Source: a virus
Reading direction: 5' to 3' (one strand)
Virus record (IMG/VR): IMGVR_UViG_3300033156_000794
Coordinates: 1 to 27,603 of that record
DNA: 27,603 nt
Shown here one piece after another: positions 12,696 to 18,699 of this stretch. Below the pieces are notes generated by a model. It made no database searches and was not told the DNA's origin. It saw only the letters and a list, made by a program, of their open reading frames with translations. The position numbers were made by a program, and so were the translations under genes. The number at the start of each line of letters is the position of its first letter. Within the stretch, counting starts at the first letter, position 1.

Positions 12696-13681
12696 GACTC
12701 ACCTCCAAGCTTTTTAATAACAGTCCTAAATGCTTCTCTCTTCTGAGCGAACTCTTTTTTCACATCATCCGGTACTTTGTAAAATGTAGTTTCATATCTT
12801 TTTGATTCAATGAGAAAATCACCGACTACAGCATTCTTGCCTCTGAACATAGTCTTGATTTCTTTGTCAATAGCCTGATACTCTTCAGCGGCAGTCTTCA
12901 ACTCTTCTCTTCTCTGAAGCTTCTCGACTAAATCTTCATCTGAGATGATATCAAAGCCTTCGCCAAAGTCTTTGTCTGGGAAGCAATGGGTAAGAGCGAA
13001 ATCGCATGATGTACAGATGTCTTTGTACTGAGGTTCAGGTATTACGCCTTTCTCTGCATTTATATTTGCTCTTTCTGCTCTCTTGAGCAGCTCTTCAGCA
13101 TAGTCATAATCAAGGTTCATAACCCAAAACAAAAACCTGCCGCTCACCTTGTCATAGAAAATCCAGAGCCCATATTCAACACCTTTCTGAAGCATATAGA
13201 TCATCAACTGAGCCGGATACATTCTCACCCAGTGATACTTTGATTTTGTTAGCGGTATGCCTTGAGTCTTATGCTGAACGATTGACCTGAACACATTCGG
13301 TGAGCACGCCTTGTGCTCTGCTGGGATCTCAATCTTCTTTCCATCCATAGTGATCCAGGCAATACCATCAGTCCTACCAGAGATTCGATACTTATGCCAT
13401 CTATAATACTGAGCAGCAGGCTGAATCGGCAGTCCAGCTTGGTTCAAGAAAGTAAGATTCGGCAGCTCGACAACGTTACCAGTCCTGAAGAGCTGCTTCT
13501 TGTCAGGCGTCAGTCTTGGTCTGAGCTCACCTTTTAGCCTGCAAAGAGCATGATATGTATCACAATCAACACCCAAGTCAGAGGCTCTATTTGTATCTCT
13601 ACTGACAGAGTCGGTGATTTCAGAAAGTATGTGTTTCTGCAGTTTTTCCTCAAGCATAGATTCTATTTTCTCAATATTCAT
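12692..13681 (-). CDS. Cas4/RecB-like Fe-S nuclease (PD-(D/E)XK superfamily)
   Basis: 329 residues. Core motifs are ISGRTDGIAW (100-109, Asp105), IPAEHKAC (119-126, Glu122-x-Lys124) and YPAQLMIYML (155-164, a QxxxY motif), the active-site set of the RecB/AddB/Cas4 nucleases. Cys47 (YHALC) together with Cys223, Cys226 and Cys233 (DICTSCDFALTHC) are placed as the four 4Fe-4S ligands of Cas4 and AddB. Such phage enzymes usually process DNA ends for recombination. The upstream gene is a putative annealing protein, overlapping by four bases, which fits an exonuclease-annealase pair. The C-terminal 90 residues form a charged helix region. Confidence 0.8.
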   Translation of the reverse strand: MNIEKIESMLEEKLQKHILSEITDSVSRDTNRASDLGVDCDTYHALCRLKGELRPRLTPDKKQLFRTGNVVELPNLTFLNQAGLPIQPAAQYYRWHKYRISGRTDGIAWITMDGKKIEIPAEHKACSPNVFRSIVQHKTQGIPLTKSKYHWVRMYPAQLMIYMLQKGVEYGLWIFYDKVSGRFLFWVMNLDYDYAEELLKRAERANINAEKGVIPEPQYKDICTSCDFALTHCFPDKDFGEGFDIISDEDLVEKLQRREELKTAAEEYQAIDKEIKTMFRGKNAVVGDFLIESKRYETTFYKVPDDVKKEFAQKREAFRTVIKKLGGES

Positions 13682-14559
13682 TGCTTCTCCTCACTTCCTT
13701 CAAAAGCTTTACCAAAATAATCTTCATACTCTTTGACTGCTCTACCATAGGTTGCATCAATCCACTTGTCGCTCTTCAAATCCTCAAGCTTCTCTGCTTT
13801 GAATGTCTTCTTGCCTACGGTGAAGCTGCTGAATTTAGTGAGCTTCGAAAGAGCTTCTTTCTCATCACCTGCAACTAACTCAAGACAGATGTCCCAAAGC
13901 TTGTTTCTTCTTTTCAATGCTTCCTCCGACAGCTTTCTCTCTTCTTTTCTTTTGCCAGCCCTGAACTTTACTCTTGCAATCTTCCCGATTTCAATCCCCG
14001 CTGCCTTCAGCTCATCCTCAGTGATATTGACAAGCCCAGCAAGCCGTTTGATAAGCCGGTTGTAGAGATTCGTCACGGCTTTTTTTCTAATCATGTTCAT
14101 GTCAACATCTTCAATCGGCAGCAGCTTTCCGTTTACAGTGCCGAAAAACTTGTCTCTCTGGCTGCACGTGCCGATGTCTTCAACATAGCGATTCAGCTTT
14201 TTTGAGAGCGCTTGGCCATGAGCAACGAACTGATAATAGCGGCCTTTCTTGTCCTCATGCCATTCAAGCTTTGGTGTCTCTGACTTGATATGAATCCCCC
14301 AGGCTATAGCAATCTTTTCAGCTCCTGAGTCCATGAGGTAGAGAGAGGCATCCTGAAAGAGCCAGTCTTTGTAGTTGGTAAGGGACAAAGATAAGGTTCT
14401 CACCTTCTTGAAGAACTGAATGTTTTGCTCTACTTGCTCAATCTGCTGGGTAATGTTGATAATGCTTTCTTCTTCCGGTACAGAGACAGCCGGCATCTCA
14501 CCTTCACCATTGAGCTGCTGCAGCTCTTGACTTTTTTGATTCTTTTCATTATCTTTCAA
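13678..14559 (-). CDS. Putative single-strand annealing recombinase
   Basis: 293 residues, TTG start at 14559 with AGGAGG five bases upstream. After an acidic, Gln-rich N-terminus come YKDWLFQDASLYLMDSGAEK (63-82), a beta-rich middle (YYQFVAHGQALSKKL) and EDIGTCSQRDKFFG (127-140). Then DMNMIRKKAVTNLYNRLIKR (153-172) and LVNITEDELKAAGI follow. This pattern of a damaged-sugar-like beta core followed by K-A-x-T-N-x-x-x-R and a LGL/ITEEEL segment recurs in phage Rad52/Sak/RecT-like recombination proteins. Its partner gene is a Cas4-like nuclease. The assignment to a specific annealase family is uncertain; context carries much of the weight. Confidence 0.6.
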   Translation of the reverse strand: MKDNEKNQKSQELQQLNGEGEMPAVSVPEEESIINITQQIEQVEQNIQFFKKVRTLSLSLTNYKDWLFQDASLYLMDSGAEKIAIAWGIHIKSETPKLEWHEDKKGRYYQFVAHGQALSKKLNRYVEDIGTCSQRDKFFGTVNGKLLPIEDVDMNMIRKKAVTNLYNRLIKRLAGLVNITEDELKAAGIEIGKIARVKFRAGKRKEERKLSEEALKRRNKLWDICLELVAGDEKEALSKLTKFSSFTVGKKTFKAEKLEDLKSDKWIDATYGRAVKEYEDYFGKAFEGSEEKQ

Positions 14560-14573
14560 AGTAACCTCCTTTT

Positions 14574-14621
14574 GCCCTGCATAACTCCTAAAGAAATACT
14601 AAGGCAGGGCTTTATTTTTTT
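14574..14621 (+). terminator. Hairpin with T-run between GIY-YIG and annealase genes
   Basis: GCCCTGC (14574-14580) and GCAGGGC (14604-14610) form a perfect 7-pair stem with a 23-base loop, followed on the plus strand by TTTATTTTTTT (14611-14621). This looks like an intrinsic terminator in the plus direction, where no gene is known. On the minus strand it sits just before the ribosome site of the annealase gene, so it may instead shape that leader. Confidence 0.4.
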
Positions 14622-15031
14622 AATTTCATCTTTCTAAGTTTCTGATAATATTTATTATTTAGTAAAGACTTATTGTATCTAATTGCATTTCTTGAAACAA
14701 TAAATTTATTATTTTTGGGTCTAATTCGGTGTATTAATTCCTTTTCTTTAAATTCTGCAAGTTCCCGATTGTTAAATCTTTTTATTTTTATTTTAGTTAT
14801 AACTTCATCATATTGTTTAAGGTGCTGCAATACCCTTTTTCCTATATTAGATGAAACGCCGATATAAAATATTTCATCATGAGAATAAAGGGCGTAAAGA
14901 CCAACAACACAAATATTTTCTAATATTATTTCATCCTTAGGGATTAATAACCATTTATTAAAGGGAATTAGCTCATTGATTTTTCTTCTAATTTCTTCTG
15001 AATATTCTTTTAGTTGATTATAAATTTCCAT
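14612..15031 (-). CDS. GIY-YIG endonuclease
   Basis: 139 residues. GLYALY (44-49) and FYIGVSSNIGKRVLQHL (55-71) are the GIY and YIG strands plus the catalytic Arg region (Arg66). Glu98 in FKEKELIHRIRPKNNKF and the following Asn complete the motif set. An N-terminal 40-residue helical extension precedes the domain. Free-standing enzymes of this type occur in phages as homing or recombination nucleases. It sits between the XRE regulator and the annealase gene and is followed by a hairpin. Confidence 0.83.
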   Translation of the reverse strand: MEIYNQLKEYSEEIRRKINELIPFNKWLLIPKDEIILENICVVGLYALYSHDEIFYIGVSSNIGKRVLQHLKQYDEVITKIKIKRFNNRELAEFKEKELIHRIRPKNNKFIVSRNAIRYNKSLLNNKYYQKLRKMKLKK

Positions 15032-15034
15032 TTA

Positions 15035-15328
15035 TTAACTTCCTAATCTATTCAATTTTTCATTGAGCTTATCAATCTCTTTTTTAATCTTTAATATTTC
15101 CGCCTCATCTGGCTTAATCAATCCAAGAAGTCGGCCTACAATAATCGCATTATCATCAGAAGGTTCAACAATACCTTTTTCCCAATTTAATAGAGTTCGA
15201 TACGTAATGCCGCATTCTTTAGCAATGCTATACTTCTTCAAACCTTTGCTGATTAACAGCTTTTTGAAATTAGAGCCTTTTAAACGGCTTTTTAGGAGCT
15301 TTAAGTCTGCACCATTTATATCAAGCAT
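15035..15328 (-). CDS. XRE-type helix-turn-helix regulator
   Basis: 97 residues. YSIAKECGITYRTLLNWEKG (33-52) is a Cro/CI-type helix-turn-helix, followed by IVGRLLGLIKPDE and a C-terminal coiled coil (ILKIKKEIDKLNEKLNRLG, 78-96) that probably dimerises it. GGAGG lies six bases before the ATG. The promoter in front contains a symmetric element over its -10 box, so autoregulation is likely. It heads the recombination operon. Confidence 0.8.
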   Translation of the reverse strand: MLDINGADLKLLKSRLKGSNFKKLLISKGLKKYSIAKECGITYRTLLNWEKGIVEPSDDNAIIVGRLLGLIKPDEAEILKIKKEIDKLNEKLNRLGS

Positions 15329-15371
15329 TTTTACCTCCTAGCTTCGGTTTTTATATATGTTTCATACTCTA

Positions 15372-15407
15372 TAATAGATATTATCAGAAACTATTGTGCC
15401 TTGTCAA
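15372..15407 (-). promoter_or_regulatory. Promoter of the XRE regulator with overlapping symmetric element
   Basis: On the minus strand, TTGACA (15407-15402), an 18-base spacer and TAATAT (15383-15378). TAATAGATATTA (15372-15383) is symmetric around its centre (TAATA, two bases, TATTA) and overlaps the -10 box. GTTTC and GAAAC elements lie on either side. The arrangement suits repressor binding by the gene's own product, which is inference. Confidence 0.65.
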
Positions 15408-15445
15408 GAAAGATTTTCAATTAATTAACTTAAATTTAAGGATCT

Positions 15446-15640
15446 TCACCCAACATCTTCAAGACTAACTTTATTGAGCTTATTAAGATATCCTTTTAAT
15501 ATCGTTCTTACTAGTGAGCTCTTGCTGCGGTCTGTCTTTTTAGCCAGCTCATTCAGCTGCTGATCGTACTCAGGCTCAATCTCGAAGTTAACTATAACCT
15601 TGCCCCGGGATGTTAATCTTTTTTGGTTTCCAGTTCTCAT
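15446..15640 (-). CDS. Ribbon-helix-helix DNA-binding regulator
   Basis: 64 residues from the ATG at 15640, chosen because AGGAGG lies six bases upstream; a longer frame reaches 15688 but would start upstream of the transcription start. KVIVNFEIEPEYDQQLNELA (14-33) gives the ribbon and first helix, and DRSKSSLVRTILKGYL the second helix of a MetJ/Arc/CopG-type fold. Such proteins bind short repeated operators as dimers or tetramers. Its promoter shares a 16-base box with the divergent plus-strand promoter, making this protein the obvious candidate to bind both. Confidence 0.78.
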   Translation of the reverse strand: MRTGNQKRLTSRGKVIVNFEIEPEYDQQLNELAKKTDRSKSSLVRTILKGYLNKLNKVSLEDVG

Positions 15641-15650
15641 GTTTAACCTC

Positions 15651-15666
15651 CTCACTAATAATATAA
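15651..15666 (-). promoter_or_regulatory. Copy 1 of the shared 16-base box (regulator side)
   Basis: Minus-strand TTATATTATTAGTGAG, identical to the copy at 15828-15843 on the plus strand. It covers the -10 hexamer and the expected transcription start of the ribbon-helix-helix gene. Confidence 0.7.
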
Positions 15667-15688
15667 TGAAAGTTATTTCAAAAGTCAA
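15660..15688 (-). promoter_or_regulatory. Promoter of the ribbon-helix-helix regulator
   Basis: Minus-strand TTGACT (15688-15683), a 17-base spacer and TATATT (15665-15660), just upstream of the AGGAGG of the regulator gene. Confidence 0.72.
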
Positions 15689-15805
15689 GAAATTATTTTA
15701 ATAAAAAAGCATTTCTTAGAAGGTTAGTCAAAAAGGTTAAGCAAGTCACCCCAAAAGATGATATAAATTTCACCCCTTATTTCTTTAAATATTTTTAATT
15801 TTTAC

Positions 15806-15834
15806 TTGACAAACAAGGTTGAAAGGCTTATATT
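15806..15834 (+). promoter_or_regulatory. Promoter of the plus-strand operon
   Basis: TTGACA (15806-15811), a 17-base spacer and TATATT (15829-15834), preceded by an AT-rich tract (15777-15805) that may act as an UP element. The expected start is near 15841. In the region before it, AGGTTA (15721, 15734) and TCACCCC (15746, 15770) each occur twice. Confidence 0.78.
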
Positions 15835-15843
15835 ATTAGTGAG
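15828..15843 (+). promoter_or_regulatory. Copy 2 of the shared 16-base box (operon side)
   Basis: TTATATTATTAGTGAG, identical to the minus-strand copy at 15651-15666, again covering the -10 and the transcription start. The two copies face away from each other. Confidence 0.7.
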
Positions 15844-15867
15844 ATGAGAAAACAAAAGGAGGAAGAA

Positions 15868-16266
15868 ATGAAAGCTCAAGAATTAGACTTTGAAGACTTT
15901 GTGGCTGCTAGCCAGTTAGGGCGTGTTCATGCCTATGGTACAAGTTGGTGGTATGATACCGCCTCTAAACTTTGGTGGTGTGACGATCCACAAAAGACGG
16001 GTATATATTGTGGAGTAAAATTTAAACAATTAGACAATCCACAATTTATGAAGGCAATTGGTTTAAAAAGAGAAGAGGAAGGAATGAGATATCTAAAAGT
16101 ATATTTAGGAGGTCAGGAACTTTACATTTGGCCGTTACCTTTAGATGAAGAAGAAAAAAGAATGGTAAAAACATTTATTCAAAAAAATCTATGCCCAAAA
16201 TATCATTTTGAGTCTCATTATAGCTTTAAGGTAGTTGATGAGAAGAGTCCAGGATTTTTTAAATAA
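15868..16266 (+). CDS. First gene of the plus-strand operon, unrecognised
   Basis: 132 residues from the ATG at 15868, chosen because AGGAGG lies six bases upstream and the promoter start leaves no leader for the ATG at 15844. The protein is rich in Trp and Tyr in its first half (GTSWWYDTASKLWWCDD), with CGVKFKQLDNPQF and later LYIWPLPLDEEEKRMV. No membrane segment or known motif. As the first gene of a separately promoted early-type operon, it could be a host-takeover or anti-defence protein, which is inference. Confidence 0.72.
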   Translation: MKAQELDFEDFVAASQLGRVHAYGTSWWYDTASKLWWCDDPQKTGIYCGVKFKQLDNPQFMKAIGLKREEEGMRYLKVYLGGQELYIWPLPLDEEEKRMVKTFIQKNLCPKYHFESHYSFKVVDEKSPGFFK

Positions 16267-16278
16267 AGGGAGGAGAGA

Positions 16279-16650
16279 ATGAGCCTTCAGTTAAGCGGCA
16301 AAAAAGTAAACAGGGGAAAAGAAATAATGATTAGAGAAGATGCCTATTATCCTGGTCGACGTGATGAAAGATGGACGGAACAATTTGTAGGCTCAGAAAT
16401 CACAAGAGAAGTAATATCAATATATCATTGTTCAGATTTTCCAATAGATGAATTCAAGAGACAAAAAATTTGCTGTTGGTATTTTTTCCCAACTAAAATA
16501 AATGAAAATATATATGGAGAGCCAGAACATGTATATGAAATTGTTCTTCCCCCTTCCACTAGAATTGAGTTTTATGGGAATGGAACGGAAGTAAGAATAG
16601 ATTTAGATAACCCTAAGATTAGAATATATGAATTACAAATAAAGGAATAG
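16279..16650 (+). CDS. Second gene of the plus-strand operon, possible ADP-ribosyltransferase-like fold
   Basis: 123 residues. GGAGGAGAG precedes the ATG. VISIYHCSDFPIDEFKRQ (46-63), then CCWYFFPTKI, IYGEPEHVYEIVLPPSTRIE (79-98) and EVRIDLDNP are beta-rich. The YHCSD...YFF...YG...VYEV pattern loosely recalls small phage proteins with an ART-like fold (a YHGT-type loop, then a strand ending in Phe/Tyr). The similarity is only suggestive, and no catalytic Glu can be fixed. Otherwise unrecognised. Confidence 0.68.
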   Translation: MSLQLSGKKVNRGKEIMIREDAYYPGRRDERWTEQFVGSEITREVISIYHCSDFPIDEFKRQKICCWYFFPTKINENIYGEPEHVYEIVLPPSTRIEFYGNGTEVRIDLDNPKIRIYELQIKE

Positions 16651-16662
16651 AAGGAGGAAAGA

Positions 16663-16866
16663 ATGAGGGAAGATTTTTTAGGGCTTATTCAAGGATATTA
16701 TTGGCATGTCCGAATGAGTAATGGAGCAAGATTTAGCATCTGGACGCCATATGATCTAACAAGAAAAGAGGCAAAGAAAAAACTATTAAAGAGTGCTAAT
16801 GGTGATTATATTGAGGTTTACAAAAGCCAAGACATAAAATCAATATGGCGGACAAGAAAAATATAA
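16663..16866 (+). CDS. Third gene of the plus-strand operon, small protein
   Basis: 67 residues, unrecognised. AAGGAGG lies before the ATG. The first half is aromatic (LGLIQGYYWHVRMSNGARFS), followed by a basic helix (LTRKEAKKKLLKSANGDYIE) and a basic end (SIWRTRKI). No membrane segment. Confidence 0.66.
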   Translation: MREDFLGLIQGYYWHVRMSNGARFSIWTPYDLTRKEAKKKLLKSANGDYIEVYKSQDIKSIWRTRKI

Positions 16867-16876
16867 GGAGCTAAAA

Positions 16877-17227
16877 ATGAGCTGGAGAAAACATAAAAGC
16901 CATAGAGCTGAAACCATAGCAGTCAAAAAAGCTCTAGCAGAAGCTGGTATCAAGGCATCTGTTAGACATGACACAGGCACTGCGTGGGCATGGTTAGAAA
17001 TTAATATCGGGCCAGATAAAAGGAAACACCAGAAAGTAAAAGATGGCTATGTGGTAGAGATGACATTAGAAGAAGCAGCCAAGCAGCCATATTATTTACC
17101 ATGTGTCGCTGGCTGCAAAGCTTGTGAAGAGGCAAGAAAGCTAAGAAGAAAAGTTCTTGATATAGCCAAGAAAGTAACCGGCCGTCATGGTGAATATGAT
17201 GGTAAGATCGACATTATATCTCAATGA
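16877..17227 (+). CDS. Fourth gene of the plus-strand operon, DNA-associated domain-like protein
   Basis: 116 residues. ETIAVKKALAEAGIKASVRH (12-31) followed by DTGTAWAWLEINIG, and VTGRHGEYDGKIDI (100-113), are reminiscent of the small polyvalent-protein-associated domain (LPD29-like) found in phage and plasmid proteins. CVAGCKAC (76-83) adds three Cys. AAGGAGC precedes the ATG. A DNA-related or anti-restriction role would be speculation. Confidence 0.68.
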   Translation: MSWRKHKSHRAETIAVKKALAEAGIKASVRHDTGTAWAWLEINIGPDKRKHQKVKDGYVVEMTLEEAAKQPYYLPCVAGCKACEEARKLRRKVLDIAKKVTGRHGEYDGKIDIISQ

Positions 17228-17251
17228 TTATAATTTCAAAGGGAGGATTTC

Positions 17252-17494
17252 ATGAATAATTTTCATTATGGTTTAAGGTATGTCCTGGATCATTCAGAAA
17301 AAGAGATTCAGGATACAGTTAAAATGCTTGCAAAGAGAAATAGGGTGGCTAGAGAAGAAGTATTGGAAAAGGCAAGCATGCAAAAGCTGAAAAGGCAGCT
17401 AAGAAAAGAGCTAAATACAGCATTCGGCAAAGCTATTGAAAAAGAGCTTGGCCGTAGATTTAATCGGCTTTACAGGCTTAGAATGAAATCATAA
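17252..17494 (+). CDS. Fifth gene of the plus-strand operon, basic helical protein
   Basis: 80 residues, unrecognised. Almost wholly helical and very basic (MLAKRNRVAREEVLEKASMQ, KLKRQLRKELNTAFGKAIEK), ending GRRFNRLYRLRMKS. Nucleic-acid binding is plausible from charge. GGGAGG precedes the ATG. Confidence 0.66.
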   Translation: MNNFHYGLRYVLDHSEKEIQDTVKMLAKRNRVAREEVLEKASMQKLKRQLRKELNTAFGKAIEKELGRRFNRLYRLRMKS

Positions 17495-17506
17495 AGGAGA
17501 CTATTA

Positions 17507-17671
17507 ATGAAAAAAGATATCTTCAAACGTGATGGCAAAAGCTATATATTCGTTGGTTTTTTTGGTATGAAATCAAAAATCTATGGTAGAGGCAAAGAGA
17601 GGATTCTTGTTGAGGATGATAGAGTATTGGTACATTACTCAGATCCAAAAGCCAGAAGAGTTAATATTTAG
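17507..17671 (+). CDS. Sixth gene of the plus-strand operon, small basic protein
   Basis: 54 residues from the ATG at 17507, with AAGGAGA seven bases upstream. Sequence MKKDIFKRDGKSYIFVGFFG, then GRGKERILVEDDRVLVHYSD and ARRVNI. It is a short beta-rich protein without a known family. Its stop overlaps the stop of the convergent minus-strand gene by four bases (17668-17671), leaving no room for an intergenic terminator. Confidence 0.62.
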   Translation: MKKDIFKRDGKSYIFVGFFGMKSKIYGRGKERILVEDDRVLVHYSDPKARRVNI

Positions 17672-18699
17672 CTTTTTTCATACTTTGATAAGACTTCTGA
17701 AGCTATTTCCAAATACTTATAGTAAGGATTTCCTTCTGCATCTTCACAATTATCTGAGCCAAAACCTAGTGTACGAAAACCATAGTAACAGACAAGAGAA
17801 GCACCATGCTCAATTGATTTTTCAAAAATAAATTTAACTCCTGATAATCCTAACTCTCTTCTATCAAAAAACTCATTCCTTCCTATAGGCTTTTTATAAC
17901 TCTTATAATCAAGAATTGAGTCATTGTCCTCATGAGCAGGATACGGCCAGTGTCTGTGTACTTGAATAATGCTGACAATATCATACAGCCCTTTTTTCTT
18001 GGCATAATCCGCATATTTCTCACCGCCAGCACCAAAAGCACCACCAGAGACAATGAGACCTTGATTTCTGAGATTCTTAGCAATGCTGATTGCTCTATCA
18101 ACATCGTCTTCCGCATAGAGCTCGTTCCAACATTCGTAGATTATATTTTTCAAATCTTTCGTCACTTCAATAGTCGCTTCTATATTGCCTAAATCTCTAA
18201 CACTGTCTCTCAAGGTCAGCTCAACGATAACACTTTTCTCATACATTCTTTCACAGAAACTTCTCACCAGGCTTGGAATGTTGCAAATGTCCGTCCTCAG
18301 ATAATTCAGACCGTATTTGTGAAATTCTCTCTCAGCCCAGGTTAAACCATAGTCTTGACCGCACCGCTTCCATGCATAGCCCTCTTGTCCTGTTTCAAGA
18401 CAAAGAGCTTCTCGTCTCCATACACCAACACCTAAAAACTGCTCTCTCCCACCGTCTAGAAAATAGAGTTTATCATCCTGGATTGTAAGCCTAGGTGGAT
18501 CTGGTTCATTTATCTGCTCTCTTATAGCATCGGTTAGCTGCTCAATCCTTTCTGCTCTCTGGCTTATCTTCTCTAGCCTTTTATCGGTCATGGGTTTATT
18601 CTTATTGTCCTGATTTCTTATCCTATCAGAAAAGGTTTTAATTCTCTGGGTATTAGAATCAATATATTCAAGATTTTTTAGTATAACTTTCTTATCCAT
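17668..18699 (-). CDS. Tail-associated clan GH-A-like glycoside hydrolase
   Basis: 343 residues from the ATG at 18699 (TGATG overlap with the fibre stop). Residues 1-65 form a charged coiled coil. From 75 on a TIM-barrel pattern follows: YFLDGGREQFLGVGVWR (79-95), GLNYLRTDI, VIVELTLRD, IIYECWNEL (186-194) with the Asn-Glu acid/base pair of GH5-like enzymes (Glu193), VHRHW (247-251), KPIGRNEFFD (270-279) with a candidate nucleophile (Glu276), and LVCYYGFRTLGFGSD. The order NE, HxH, E fits clan GH-A. It probably cleaves a host surface polysaccharide while attached to the tail. The last gene of the tail operon. Confidence 0.7.
   Translation of the reverse strand: MDKKVILKNLEYIDSNTQRIKTFSDRIRNQDNKNKPMTDKRLEKISQRAERIEQLTDAIREQINEPDPPRLTIQDDKLYFLDGGREQFLGVGVWRREALCLETGQEGYAWKRCGQDYGLTWAEREFHKYGLNYLRTDICNIPSLVRSFCERMYEKSVIVELTLRDSVRDLGNIEATIEVTKDLKNIIYECWNELYAEDDVDRAISIAKNLRNQGLIVSGGAFGAGGEKYADYAKKKGLYDIVSIIQVHRHWPYPAHEDNDSILDYKSYKKPIGRNEFFDRRELGLSGVKFIFEKSIEHGASLVCYYGFRTLGFGSDNCEDAEGNPYYKYLEIASEVLSKYEKS

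Noticed and set aside
14564-14590. Eight-codon frame MQGKRRLL before the annealase gene
   Set aside because: Too short; its apparent ribosome site lies within the hairpin loop, and nothing else supports it.
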